Shown here: piece by piece, positions 19,701 through 28,028 of the stretch | How the letters are laid out: each line of letters begins with the position of its first letter | How positions within the stretch are numbered: position 1 is the first letter of the stretch | DNA from: Bacteroidota bacterium | Lineage (GTDB): Bacteria > Bacteroidota > Bacteroidia > Bacteroidales > FEN-979 | NCBI GenBank assembly: GCA_026391775.1 | Contig: JAPLDK010000007.1 | Span: forward strand, 109,341 to 173,340 | Length of the DNA stretch: 64,000 nucleotides | Reading direction: 5' to 3' | Program-made: the position numbers and the translations under genes | Notes under the pieces: model-generated | Told to the model about the DNA's origin: nothing | Database searches by the model: none | Seen by the model: the letters and a program-made list of their open reading frames with translations, nothing else

Positions 19701-20223
19701 GGAAGCCCAGTTTCCTGCCGTAACCATCATCAATACAAGGTTTCAGGCTGTCGGCTGGCTGAATGTTCTCAAGCCCCAGCATGTTCAGATAATGCAGGGC
19801 AAAACCATAAAGCAACAGGCTGCCCCCTTCATACAGGTATTCCTTAAAAGCTGACAAGGTTTTTGCTTCCCTCAGTTCTGCCGGAATAGGCCCGCTTTTA
19901 TTCCTATGGTAGACGACAATTTTATATTTACTTAGGGAGGATAGGTGTTTTACCAGTTCCGAAGCTGTAATGAAATCACAGTCGGATTGTAGTTGCGCTT
20001 TAAGAAAAGCAAAGAATGCCCGGGTTATGGTATCGGAAGATCCATAAGGCAAATCAGACAGGAAAGCAATCCCCGGCCCCGATTCCGTGTTTCCTTTGCC
20101 GGCCTTTTTACTGAGTTTTATGGTATGTGTTTGAATGCTTTTCCCTTTGATGGTTTGCCCTGATGCGGGCATACCTGCGAAAAAGAATGATAAAAGAAAA
20201 ACAACGGCAATCCTGGTTATCAT
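16753..20223 (-). CDS. Large secreted multidomain glycosidase (glycogen-debranching-like barrel)
   Basis: An 1156-residue protein with a signal peptide (about 1-23). Residues about 50-275 look like a ThuA/class I amidotransferase-like fold (GGSLLLYGF, GKGKVLAIGGYMDF). A beta-sandwich follows, then an (alpha/alpha)6 barrel at about 590-960 related to the C-terminal amylo-alpha-1,6-glucosidase domain: YAWYFGRDGQWSGFALLDAG, NVGHGWVEGGELYGSHATFY, YHYGSVWPLFTGWASMAEYR. Beta-rich C-terminal domains (about 960-1156) complete the protein. It probably removes alpha-linked sugars in the periplasm or at the surface. It is the first of three glycosidase genes in the coupled unit, and its start overlaps the stop of the HAD gene by 4 bp. 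Confidence 0.75.
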   Translation of the reverse strand: MITRIAVVFLLSFFFAGMPASGQTIKGKSIQTHTIKLSKKAGKGNTESGPGIAFLSDLPYGSSDTITRAFFAFLKAQLQSDCDFITASELVKHLSSLSKYKIVVYHRNKSGPIPAELREAKTLSAFKEYLYEGGSLLLYGFALHYLNMLGLENIQPADSLKPCIDDGYGRKLGFHAFIDHPVFRGMNGGAYILRPLTDQSVGLCGYFGEKLPAAGKVIAVDWDYIFLREESKIVLEYNCGKGKVLAIGGYMDFSQPNLNRLHLEKFTRNCLEYLAGTIQSQDVHYWDYSPNTVLECGRDSLPGQAKLVKPGYRWDEPADPVAMESRFSSNDSWDVAGERLLTMGTGNGGIEELWAHPFMAFRDYEVGIKFDYKDTIYWLKDQRPEVIAHPSYFCRQYKFPRAYLKEIIVNDPLDPAGVLHYEYKGVYGAELFILLKSNLRWMWPYSEKVSGSICHAWLDDIQALRFTDKSGLLNVFLGANKPAVQQISGQFSDFSIDKNYKAVGVHTDKFQAAGFLQYRLEMNDQLDVVYAAGREDSKTIRQCYEKYSASPEEIFQHAIQHTTELYKSRLMISSPDANFNKGYLWAVVSTDKFFVNTPGMGKSMVAGYATTRYGWDGAQKVSGRPGYAWYFGRDGQWSGFALLDAGDYEKVKSELEFYQKYQDLNGKIFHEASTSGIVHYDASDATPLYIILAGRYFRFSNDTAFLRQSWPHILKAIDFCFSTDTDKDHLIENTNVGHGWVEGGELYGSHATFYMTGCWSEALKEASNMAAFMKEQDKDRYRDEAEVINQIINKDFWNPGTSFFNYGKNVDGSFRAEPTVLPAVPLGFGLADPDKAASVLRQYASNLFTTNWGVRIIRDDSRLFKPTGYHYGSVWPLFTGWASMAEYRYGNSVQGFSHMMNNLNVYKSWALGTVEEVLNGAVYKPSGVCANQCWSETMVIQPALEGLLGLYVDAGKRLLKLAPALPAGWDSLEVRNIRIGTKIISMKFKRNGNTFSYRFTSEYREAITVEFAPLLPTGTQLLSCKLNHRDVPFSIENTSKGIRAKLEFKPDGIDLVEIEFRNGINVLPVVTDPKPGNSAEGLRIIDSGLSGNVYSILAENKAGTSGEIMLRVNDQDIDHIDNAVLLTKSGNIYTIRILFPDQGKMFTQVPLKIYLK

Positions 20224-20870
20224 AGGCTTGTAATTAATTCATTCAGGCTTCCGATCAGGGGAAAACTGCAGGCTCTGAGCCTTTCCTCACTATGGTGTCC
20301 GTTGGGAATAAGTATACAATCAATGCCGATCCCGCATGCAACTTCTGCATCATGACGTGTATCACCAATGAACAGCAGGGAAGAAGCAGGAAGGCCTAAA
20401 TCCGAGATCAGCCGTAAGCCCACCTCGGTCTTGCCATGGGCATAATGGTCATCAAGACCGTAAATTTTATCAAAATAATGATTGACCCCCAGGTCAATAG
20501 TCTCCGCAAGTAATTCATTTTGTTCGCGGGCCGAAAGGATGGATTGCCCAAAGCCACGTTGTTTGAAGGTTTCAAGTACGTTAACAACCTCGGGATGTAA
20601 TCTGCATTCCTTCTGACGCTGGTTGTAAAGTACCATGAATGCCATGCCGACTTCCTCAAAGGATTCCATTGTAAAATCGTAACCCAGTTTTTCATAATAA
20701 TCCCTCACCGGAAAAGTGAACACCGACCGGTAAAAATCCAGGCTGACCTTCGGAAGCTCTCGTTTTTCAAGCATTCCATTCATGACTTCGACACACAGCC
20801 AGGCGTCGTCGAGCAGGGTACCATTCCAGTCCCAGATAATGTGTTTATAATCAAGAAATTTATGAAGCAT
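20220..20870 (-). CDS. HAD-family phosphatase (phosphoglycolate/beta-phosphoglucomutase-like)
   Basis: A protein of about 216 residues starting at ATG 20870. The frame is open further upstream, but that extension would overlap the divergent radical SAM gene and begins with no recognisable HAD sequence. The HAD motifs are clear: DWNGTLLDD (motif I), SARE (motif II serine), HGKTEVG (motif III lysine) and IGDTRHDAEVACGIG (motif IV). Such enzymes dephosphorylate small phosphometabolites or isomerise sugar phosphates. It is the first gene of the 4-bp-overlap operon with the three glycosidases, so a sugar-phosphate substrate is a reasonable inference. Confidence 0.85.
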   Translation of the reverse strand: MLHKFLDYKHIIWDWNGTLLDDAWLCVEVMNGMLEKRELPKVSLDFYRSVFTFPVRDYYEKLGYDFTMESFEEVGMAFMVLYNQRQKECRLHPEVVNVLETFKQRGFGQSILSAREQNELLAETIDLGVNHYFDKIYGLDDHYAHGKTEVGLRLISDLGLPASSLLFIGDTRHDAEVACGIGIDCILIPNGHHSEERLRACSFPLIGSLNELITSL

Positions 20871-20969
20871 CAAACATGTATTTACCGTGCTGCAAAACCT
20901 CCGGAAGCACTGTGTTGAATTAATTGACGAAATTTGTGGAATCAAAGTTATAAAAAAGAACGGGCCGGG

Positions 20970-21908
20970 ATGATTTCCGAAGAACTGCTCAAACCACTTG
21001 AAGAACTTAAGGACTGTGCTATTTGTCCACGGGAATGTCATATAAACCGTTGGGTATCTTCAAAGGGTAAATGCCGCAGTGATGCGTCGTTCAACATTGC
21101 CTCCATCTGTATTCATAAAGGAGAGGAACCTGTTATTTCAGGGCCAAAGGGTATCTGCAATATCTTTTTTACCAATTGCAACCTGCAATGTATCTATTGC
21201 CAGAATCACCAGATCAGCGACACAGGGATCTCCAGAACTTCGTTTCGAATGGATCTCAATGATATTGTGCAGGAAGTGACGGCTATACTGAACCAGGGGA
21301 TCAACATGGTAGGGTTTGTTTCACCTTCTCATTTTATTCCCCAGATGAAGATCATCATTCAGGCAATAAAAGCAACTGGCTACTCACCACGATGGGTATA
21401 CAACACCAATGCCTATGATAAAGCCATCACCTTAAGATCCCTGGAAGGCTTGATCGACGTGTACCTTCCCGACTTTAAATACATGGATCGCATGCTGGCA
21501 AGATCTCTTTCAAAGGCCGAAGACTACCCCAGGGTGGCTGCTGACGCGATAAAGGAAATGTACAGACAGAAAGGCTCTGCTTTGCACCTTACAGATGAGA
21601 ACACAGCCAATTCCGGAATTGTTATACGGCATTTGGTGTTGCCCCGGCAAGTTCAAAACAGCCTGCATGTCCTGAGGTATATTGCTGAGGAAATATCCCC
21701 AAAACTTCACATATCCCTTATGTCGCAGTACTACCCGACAGCCAGGGTCATGGACCACCCGTTTCTTTACCGTGAGTTGTACAATGAAGAATACCTCAGA
21801 GTTGTCGATGAAATGGAAAAGCTGGGGCTGGAGAATGGATGGGTACAGGGTATTGAAAGCAAAGGTCATTATCGTCCAGACTTCGATCTGGAACATCCGT
21901 TCGAATAA
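20970..21908 (+). CDS. Radical SAM protein, PflA/PflX-like
   Basis: About 312 residues from ATG 20970; an in-frame TTG at 20934 would add 12 residues. The radical SAM CxxxCxxC triad is in TNCNLQCIYCQNHQIS. An upstream cluster CAICPRECHINR ... GKC is typical of the YgiQ-like/PflX group, which is annotated as putative pyruvate formate-lyase activating enzyme but whose targets are unknown. The glycine-rich SAM-binding stretches follow (NQGINMVGFVSPSHFIP, VYNTNAYD). No glycyl-radical enzyme gene is seen nearby. It is transcribed divergently from the HAD gene across a 99-bp gap. Confidence 0.85.
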   Translation: MISEELLKPLEELKDCAICPRECHINRWVSSKGKCRSDASFNIASICIHKGEEPVISGPKGICNIFFTNCNLQCIYCQNHQISDTGISRTSFRMDLNDIVQEVTAILNQGINMVGFVSPSHFIPQMKIIIQAIKATGYSPRWVYNTNAYDKAITLRSLEGLIDVYLPDFKYMDRMLARSLSKAEDYPRVAADAIKEMYRQKGSALHLTDENTANSGIVIRHLVLPRQVQNSLHVLRYIAEEISPKLHISLMSQYYPTARVMDHPFLYRELYNEEYLRVVDEMEKLGLENGWVQGIESKGHYRPDFDLEHPFE

Positions 21909-22186
21909 AGCAAGGCTTTATGTAAGATTCCAGGGAAAACATAATTTCGGCGGCGGCGGTGCCACCCATGATGTAACCTATATGCTGAAGCATTGTAATG
22001 CACCTCACAGGTATTGCCAAAGACCAGAATGATAACAAATATTATATCATCAAGAATTTCTGGTGACTGGAGGATCATAAATTTAAAGGGTATTTTTACG
22101 CATCTGAACCTTAGGTAATGCTGAAAACAATGGATATTATGGTTCACAAAAATGCAATCCCTCAGGAGATCAGGAAAAAGCTCGGT

Positions 22187-22867
22187 CTATAAGACCCAGC
22201 AACCTTCATGAGTCGGAAAGCCGGCCGCAGTTTTCAGGCGTTCCAGGTATTCCGCCCTCGGAACAGGTCTTGCACCAAGGCTTCTTAAAAGATCAGTCTC
22301 AACCTGGCAGTCGATAAAATGAAACTGCCAGGTTTTTATTTTCTCCACCATATAAAAAAATGCCACCTTGGAAGCGTCGGTCACCTTGTGAAACATGCTT
22401 TCGCCGAAAAAGGCCCGGCCGATTGACACACCATATAACCCGCCTGAAAGTTCACCATCGAGGAAGGCTTCAAATGAATGGGCAAAACCAAGCCTGTGAA
22501 GGTCAGTATAGGCTTTGATAAAGTCAGGATCTATCCAGCTTCCATCCTGTCCAACCCGTGGTGCTTCGGCACAGGCTGTAATAACTTTTTCAAATGAACT
22601 ATCAGTGCGAACTTTGAATTTCCCGCTTCTGATTACACGTTTCAGTGAAGCTGAAATTTTCAGTTCATCCGGAAGTAAAATCATCCTTGGATCGGGGGAA
22701 AACCAAAAAACATCTTCTTCATCCCGAAACCATGGGAAAATGCCTTCAGTATAAGCTTTAAGCAACCTCCCGGGAGAAAGGTCACCTCCAATAGCTATCA
22801 ATCCGTCCGGTTCAGCTTCGGAAGGAAGCGGAAATATTGGCTCCTCGGGAAGTAGATAAACAGGCAT
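22187..22867 (-). CDS. aat: Leucyl/phenylalanyl-tRNA--protein transferase
   Basis: A 226-residue enzyme that adds Leu or Phe from tRNA to the N-terminus of proteins starting with Arg or Lys, marking them for ClpS-Clp degradation. The family signature is clear: FPLPSEAEPDGLIAIGGDLS, then AYTEGIFPWF and WFSPDPRMIL at the N-terminus, the central SWIDPDFIKAYTDLHRLGFA, and GGLYGVSIGRAFFGESMFH. Full length for the family. The adaptor gene clpS and the unfoldase gene clpC, which act on its products, lie 16 and 24 kb downstream in the same window. Confidence 0.95.
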   Translation of the reverse strand: MPVYLLPEEPIFPLPSEAEPDGLIAIGGDLSPGRLLKAYTEGIFPWFRDEEDVFWFSPDPRMILLPDELKISASLKRVIRSGKFKVRTDSSFEKVITACAEAPRVGQDGSWIDPDFIKAYTDLHRLGFAHSFEAFLDGELSGGLYGVSIGRAFFGESMFHKVTDASKVAFFYMVEKIKTWQFHFIDCQVETDLLRSLGARPVPRAEYLERLKTAAGFPTHEGCWVL

Positions 22868-22878
22868 CCGGTTTATGC

Positions 22879-23880
22879 TTATTTCCCAACGACCAGAATC
22901 TGGAAACTGCCGGGAGCAACCTTTCTGCGGTTATTTTCCATTGTCACATCAGCCGATGACATGTAAATTTTCTTTTCGGCTTTACTGTATGTTATAGTCC
23001 TGGCACTCCGGCGTGTCGGTAATGTTTGAATAACTGTGTATTCAGAAGGGCTTACCTGGTGAACAACAGTCAGTACACCATCACCACATGAAGCCAGGGC
23101 ATTCTGGTCTTCCTTTATAAATACAATTCCATCGCAACCTTCGCCCATTGGCAGTGAAGCAATGAGCTTTCCGCTGAGTGCATCCATGACTAAAACGGTT
23201 TTGGATTCACCGCAGGCGGAAAATAAGCGGTTTGTCTTCAGATCAATAGCCAGTCCCGATGGCTCCTTACCAGGATCCAACGGCCATTCAGCTTCAATTT
23301 TCAGTGTCTTTGCATCAAATTTCGTAATATTGGATTTGTCTTCAATATTTACGAAGATCTTACCCTTTCCGTCGGAAACTGCGGCTTCAGGTTTACCGGA
23401 GACCGGTAGCGTCCCTAAAACTTTATTGGTTTTTGCATCAATCGCAGTTACTGAACTACCCCGGCCGTTGAACGTAAAGATCCTTTTGCTGAAAGTATCA
23501 TATAATATGGCATCGGGGTTCTTGTCAGTTTTTATTTTCGCTGTTGGCTTAAGAGTTTTAAGATCAAAAACAACAACGGAATCGAGCCGGCCAGCAGTGA
23601 TAAATCCTTTGCCAAACTCTTTCACGATGGCTATCCCGTGAACTCCTGGTGTCCCGGGAATCGTACCTATAAGTTTCTCAGTTTTAATATCCAGCACCTG
23701 CACCATTATGCCATGGGAAACGTAAAGTCTTTGGGTGGCATCATCCGCTAACAGATAATCCCAACCACCATCTCCTTCCAGGGGGATGTTTTTCAATACT
23801 TTGTACTCAGATTTCTGTGCCTGTGCCAGATGGAGAGTACAGAATGCAGTGATGATCAGCAAAAATTTTAATGTTTTCAT
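22879..23880 (-). CDS. Secreted YncE-like beta-propeller protein (YVTN repeats)
   Basis: A 333-residue protein with a signal peptide (MKTLKFLLIITAFCTLHLAQAQ). The rest is a repeated propeller unit of about 40 residues, with phrases such as LYVSHGIMVQVLDIKTEKLIG, SVVVFDLKTLKPTAKIKT, SVTAIDAKTNKVLGTLPVSG and TVLVMDALSGKLIASLPMGE. These match the YncE/YVTN family, seven-bladed propellers in the periplasm or at the cell surface. No enzymatic residues are recognisable. It ends 11 bp before aat on the same strand, so the two may be co-transcribed. Confidence 0.8.
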   Translation of the reverse strand: MKTLKFLLIITAFCTLHLAQAQKSEYKVLKNIPLEGDGGWDYLLADDATQRLYVSHGIMVQVLDIKTEKLIGTIPGTPGVHGIAIVKEFGKGFITAGRLDSVVVFDLKTLKPTAKIKTDKNPDAILYDTFSKRIFTFNGRGSSVTAIDAKTNKVLGTLPVSGKPEAAVSDGKGKIFVNIEDKSNITKFDAKTLKIEAEWPLDPGKEPSGLAIDLKTNRLFSACGESKTVLVMDALSGKLIASLPMGEGCDGIVFIKEDQNALASCGDGVLTVVHQVSPSEYTVIQTLPTRRSARTITYSKAEKKIYMSSADVTMENNRRKVAPGSFQILVVGK

Positions 23881-24048
23881 AATTCGGGGTCAATGTTGGG
23901 TTAATAAGTACTGCGTTTCATTCCTGTTTAATTAAATGACAATAAACAAAAGTAATAAAGTAAGTCGTTAAAATAATGAATTGGATCAATTCGGAATAAA
24001 TACTTTATACAACCGGCAGCATGGTTATATTTTTTCTAATTTCACATC

Positions 24049-25752
24049 ATGAAAATAAAATATATCTGTAAAAGAGTATTATTGTTAATGATACTTTTTA
24101 CACCATTCTACTCCTTTTCGCAGCGGGGGACCGATACTGAGGGATCAAAGGTCCGTTTCCACCACGAAGTGCCAGATCAGCCTTATATGCCTCCCCCTGC
24201 TGGTCCCGGCAGCATTGCCACCAGAATTAAAAGTGCCGGATTTACCATGGTGCAGGTCAATGTGGATGCGAGCAGACAGAACATCGTCGGGGATGCAGCC
24301 AATGAACCTTCCATGACCATAGATCCCCTGGATCCCAATCATATTGTCATCGGTTGGCGTCAGTTCGATAATGTTTACAGCAATTTCAGGCAGGCGGGTT
24401 TCGGTTATTCAACGGATGGCGGACAAACATGGACTTTCCCTGGTGCCATTAACCCGGGAGTCTTCAGGAGCGACCCGGTACTTGATTGTGACTCATCAGG
24501 AAACTTCTATTATAACAGTCTTACCCTGGATGCAGGAAATTACTTCTGCAAAGTTTTCAAAAGCGATAATGGAGGAGCTGCCTGGAATACAGGCACCGAT
24601 GCACATGGCGGCGATAAGCAATGGATGACCATCGATCGTAGCGGTGGAGCCGGGACTGGCAATATATATTCTGACTGGAATTCAATTTTCAGTTCCTGTC
24701 AGCCCGGATCCTTTACACGTTCCACAGATGACGGAGGCACTTTTGGGGATTGTACCGAACTTCCGGGAAACCCTTACTGGGGCACGATGGCGGTTGGCAA
24801 TAGCGGAGAGGTTTATTTGACCGGCTGGAGCGACATTTTCGGGTTAATCGTCTTAAAATCTACCTGCGCCCAATATGCTGATTCCATTCCCGTGTGGGAT
24901 TTGTCGATGGCCAACCTGGACGGGCAGGTAATTTATGGACAGCTTGTTAATCCATTAGGTTTGTCGGGACAGATCAGCATCTCGGTCGACCGTTCAACCG
25001 GTCCCGCACATGACAACGTATACCTCCTTTCATCCGTTCAGAGATTCTCCGTCAATGATTCGGCAGATGTGATGTTCACACGCAGCATTGATGGAGGCTT
25101 GACCTGGAGCGTTCCTGTAAGAGTCAACGATGATGCGGGAACTGGCAGTTACCAGTGGTTCGGGACAATGTCGGTCGCACCGAACGGAAGGATAGATGCA
25201 ACCTGGCTTGACACACGCGACTCACCTCCGGATTCTCTGTTTTCAGCACTTTATTATTCCTACTCACTGAACCAGGGAATAAGCTGGTCAGCAAACCGGA
25301 AACTGTCACCTTTGTTCAGCTCCCGTATCGGATGGCCGCAGCAGGCTAAAATGGGGGATTATGTTTCAATGACCTCCGACAACGACAAGGCATACCTTGC
25401 ATGGACCAATACGCTCAACGGGGAGCAGGACGTTTACTTCAGCGCTATAACACCTTCCACAACGGGCATTACAGCCAAACAAGCGGATGGTTCCGGAATC
25501 CATATCTCAGCATACCCGTGCCCGTTTAGTGATCATACAACTATCGATTATTATTTGCCTGAAGGCGATTTTATAACCTTATCACTTATAGATATCTGCG
25601 GAAGAAAAGTAAAAACAATCGTTTCGGGTTACCAGGATATGGGAACCCATCAGGTAAGTCTTTCCTGTGCAGGCATCCCCCGGGGATACTATTTCTTCCG
25701 GATCGAATCACGATCTCAGAGCAGTAATGTTGGTGCAGTGAAGATCGATTAA
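24049..25752 (+). CDS. T9SS-exported BNR/Asp-box propeller protein (sialidase-fold)
   Basis: A 567-residue protein with a signal peptide ending near FSQ. The body has repeated Asp-boxes (YSTDGGQTWTF, KSDNGGAAWN, RSIDGGLTWSV) of six-bladed sialidase-fold propellers. The last 75 residues form a type A T9SS sorting domain, from HISAYPCPFSDHTTIDYYLP through GRKVKTIVSG to IPRGYYFFRIES. The protein is therefore predicted to cross the outer membrane through the type IX system and lose this tail on anchoring. A full catalytic arginine triad for sialidase cannot be confirmed by eye, so enzyme activity is left open. Confidence 0.8.
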   Translation: MKIKYICKRVLLLMILFTPFYSFSQRGTDTEGSKVRFHHEVPDQPYMPPPAGPGSIATRIKSAGFTMVQVNVDASRQNIVGDAANEPSMTIDPLDPNHIVIGWRQFDNVYSNFRQAGFGYSTDGGQTWTFPGAINPGVFRSDPVLDCDSSGNFYYNSLTLDAGNYFCKVFKSDNGGAAWNTGTDAHGGDKQWMTIDRSGGAGTGNIYSDWNSIFSSCQPGSFTRSTDDGGTFGDCTELPGNPYWGTMAVGNSGEVYLTGWSDIFGLIVLKSTCAQYADSIPVWDLSMANLDGQVIYGQLVNPLGLSGQISISVDRSTGPAHDNVYLLSSVQRFSVNDSADVMFTRSIDGGLTWSVPVRVNDDAGTGSYQWFGTMSVAPNGRIDATWLDTRDSPPDSLFSALYYSYSLNQGISWSANRKLSPLFSSRIGWPQQAKMGDYVSMTSDNDKAYLAWTNTLNGEQDVYFSAITPSTTGITAKQADGSGIHISAYPCPFSDHTTIDYYLPEGDFITLSLIDICGRKVKTIVSGYQDMGTHQVSLSCAGIPRGYYFFRIESRSQSSNVGAVKID

Positions 25753-25802
25753 CCGGTAACACTTCAGTCCTTCAGACTGCGGAAAGATCATTTTGTTGTA
25801 AA

Positions 25803-26999
25803 TCAGAATAAATTCCGAAAAACCATTAGCAATCTGTCCATACCTTCCAGTATCTCAACCTCGGTGATGGTCAGAGGGGGTGCAATCCTGAAAGTCGCAG
25901 GATTAAAAAGGTAGTAATCGGTAAGCACACCATATTTTATTGCAGCATCCAGAAATGTTTTCCGCATTGATGGATCCGCAAGATCAATGCCAAGCGCCAG
26001 GCCTCTGCGGCGAATACCCGAAATAAACCCTTTCTGCAGGGCATCGGCCAGCATGTCTTCGATCAGTTTACCTTTCTTTTCTGCTGTCTGCGGATAATGT
26101 CCTTCCAGCAGGACGTCTATCCCCGCTATGGCGGCTGCACAGCTGACGGGATGCCCTCCGAAGGTAGTGATATGACCCAGTTCCGGCTGAAAGGCGAGTG
26201 TTTCCATAATATTTTTCGAAGCAATAAAAGCTCCTAGGGGCATACCAGCTCCAAGAGCCTTTGCCAGTACCAGAATGTCGGGAACTATTCCATAAGGTTC
26301 GAAACTGAAAAAACTCCCGGTCCGTCCAAAACCCATCTGAACATCATCGATGATAAGCAGCGCCCCGGTTTCATTACAGCGTTTGCGTAACTGAAACATA
26401 AATCCTTCAGCCGACGGTATAAGACCGGCTTCCGCCTGAATTGTTTCGGCTACAACACAGGCAGTGTGTGAATCGATTTTTTCAAGATCACAGAAATTGT
26501 TGAATTCAAGAAAATTTACATCCGGCAACAAAGGACGAAAAGCCTGTTTCATAGCTTCGTTCCCCAGGATGCTCAGGGAGCCGTGGGTTGATCCATGGTA
26601 AGCGTTTTTAAACGCAATGATGCCGCTCCGGCCTGTATAACGCTTCACCAGTTTTAAAGCCCCTTCAATTGCTTCCGACCCTGAATTTACAAAATATACC
26701 GAATCGAGTGAAGAGGGGAGAAGCCCGATTAGTTTTTCGGCCAGTTTTACCTGGGGAGAATGAATAAACTCACCGTACACATTCACATATAAATAGGCAT
26801 CCAGCTGGTTTTTAATTGCTTCTAATATCTGCGGATGACGGTGTCCCACGTTGCTGACCGAGATCCCTGAAACCATATCAATATAATCCTTGCCGGAGCG
26901 ATCATATATAAAGACCCCGCTTGCTTTGACGATATCAAGAGCCATTGGACTAAAAGAAGGTAATCCCAGGTAACGGTAAAATAGTTCTCTCTCGGTCAT
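25803..26999 (-). CDS. Class III PLP-dependent aminotransferase (acetylornithine/4-aminobutyrate type)
   Basis: A 398-residue fold-type I aminotransferase. Diagnostic blocks are MVSGISVSNVGHRHPQI near the N-terminus, NSGSEAIEGALKL for the PLP-phosphate contact, NAYHGSTHGSLS, IIDDVQMGFGRTGSFF, and the lysine in VLAKALGAGMPLGA that binds PLP. The substrate may be acetylornithine, 4-aminobutyrate or another omega-amino compound; no arginine or lysine pathway genes are nearby to decide. A TACTTTCG element on the minus strand at 27015-27022 is a likely -7 site (one mismatch). Confidence 0.88.
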   Translation of the reverse strand: MTERELFYRYLGLPSFSPMALDIVKASGVFIYDRSGKDYIDMVSGISVSNVGHRHPQILEAIKNQLDAYLYVNVYGEFIHSPQVKLAEKLIGLLPSSLDSVYFVNSGSEAIEGALKLVKRYTGRSGIIAFKNAYHGSTHGSLSILGNEAMKQAFRPLLPDVNFLEFNNFCDLEKIDSHTACVVAETIQAEAGLIPSAEGFMFQLRKRCNETGALLIIDDVQMGFGRTGSFFSFEPYGIVPDILVLAKALGAGMPLGAFIASKNIMETLAFQPELGHITTFGGHPVSCAAAIAGIDVLLEGHYPQTAEKKGKLIEDMLADALQKGFISGIRRRGLALGIDLADPSMRKTFLDAAIKYGVLTDYYLFNPATFRIAPPLTITEVEILEGMDRLLMVFRNLF

Positions 27000-27079
27000 G
27001 CTCGGAAATTTATACGAAAGTACATTTTTTCTCTGTTTACGGATGTGGGATGGCAGATGCGGGATACAGGATTATGAAG

Positions 27080-27134
27080 TCGTACATCGTCCATCGTACA
27101 TAAAATCGTAAATCGGGCCTCGTAAATCGTAAAT
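27080..27134. repeat. Five copies of TCGTAMAT in an intergenic region
   Basis: The octamer TCGTA(C/A)AT starts at 27080, 27094, 27106, 27120 and 27127, with steps of 14, 12, 14 and 7 bp. The array ends 8 bp before the -7 element of the SDR gene and lies between two divergent genes. It may be a degenerate microsatellite or a cluster of operator half-sites. Confidence 0.6.
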
Positions 27135-27142
27135 CCATTCCC

Positions 27143-27150
27143 TACCTTTG
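27143..27150 (+). promoter_or_regulatory. Bacteroidota -7 element TACCTTTG before the SDR gene
   Basis: TACCTTTG is a perfect TAnnTTTG match ending 16 bp before the ATG at 27167. No TTG is present at the normal -33 distance, where the TCGTAMAT repeats lie instead; a regulator binding those repeats could compensate. Confidence 0.45.
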
Positions 27151-27166
27151 CTGCAAACTTGGAGTT

Positions 27167-27967
27167 ATGAACAATAAGGTAACAGTCATTACCGGCGCTT
27201 CCTCCGGCATAGGCAAGGCATTGGCTATAGAGGCACACAAACGGGGTGCAAAGGTCGTTCTTTCGGCCCGCAGAAAGGAAATACTGGACGAATTCACTTC
27301 TTCATGGAGTACTGCGGATTACATATCAGTTCAGGCCGACGTGACCCGAGAGAATGATTGCTGCCGGCTCATCGAGGCTGCGGTGGATAAATTCGGCCGC
27401 ATCGACGTACTGATAAATAATGCCGGAATTTCCATGAGGGCTTTGTTTGAAGATGTTGATCTGGACGTGATCCGCCGTCTCATGGAAACGAATTTCTGGG
27501 GAACGGTCTATTGCTCGAAATTTGCACTTCCTCAACTTCTTAAAACAAAAGGCTCCCTGGTGGGAGTTTCATCCGTTGCCGGTTATAAAGGGTTGCCGGG
27601 CCGCACAGGATATTCAGCCTCTAAATTCGCCATGCATGGACTTCTCGAGGTCATCCGCATAGAGAACATAAAAAAGGGACTTCATGTCCTTATCGCCTGC
27701 CCGGGCTTCACATCAAGCAATATCCGCAATGTGGCATTATCGAAAGACGGCTCATCCCAGGGCGAAACTCCCCTGGATGAAAGCAAACTCATGCCGGCCG
27801 AAACCGTGGCCGCACATATTTGTACTGCAATAGAAAACAGAAAGAATACCCTTGTCCTTACAACCATGGGCAAACTAACCGTCCTCCTGAATAAGTTCTT
27901 CCCGAAATTCATGGATGGCATGGTATACAACCATATGGCGAAAGAGCCGGACTCACCGTTTAAATGA
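27167..27967 (+). CDS. Short-chain dehydrogenase/reductase (SDR)
   Basis: A 266-residue classical SDR. The cofactor motif TGASSGIGK lies at the N-terminus, NNAG at about residue 85, a serine in GVSSVAGYKG, and the catalytic YSASK around residue 150. Arginine residues after the second strand (SARRKE) suggest NADP(H) preference. The C-terminal membrane-like stretch (LNKFFPKFMDGMVY) is common in SDRs of this kind. Its substrate is not evident. It is transcribed divergently from the aminotransferase gene. Confidence 0.9.
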   Translation: MNNKVTVITGASSGIGKALAIEAHKRGAKVVLSARRKEILDEFTSSWSTADYISVQADVTRENDCCRLIEAAVDKFGRIDVLINNAGISMRALFEDVDLDVIRRLMETNFWGTVYCSKFALPQLLKTKGSLVGVSSVAGYKGLPGRTGYSASKFAMHGLLEVIRIENIKKGLHVLIACPGFTSSNIRNVALSKDGSSQGETPLDESKLMPAETVAAHICTAIENRKNTLVLTTMGKLTVLLNKFFPKFMDGMVYNHMAKEPDSPFK

Positions 27968-28028
27968 TTTATGAGTTATTTTCTGCCCACACAGTTGAAG
28001 ATAATCCTGGTGGAATGCGCGGATAAAT

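Noticed and set aside
21909..22186. Intergenic region checked for RNA or riboswitch
   Set aside because: No promoter match, terminator or stable stem was found apart from short AT-rich repeats.
22118..22192. A 24-codon frame ending IPQEIRKKLGL, resembling the strand of an AbrB/SpoVT-type antitoxin domain
   Set aside because: Too short, ends inside the motif and overlaps the 3' end of aat; it may be chance or a trace of a lost toxin-antitoxin gene. No toxin gene is near.
25756..25800. Small hairpin CAGTC-CTTCA-GACTG after the T9SS propeller gene as terminator
   Set aside because: Stem of 5 bp and no clear T-run directly after it.
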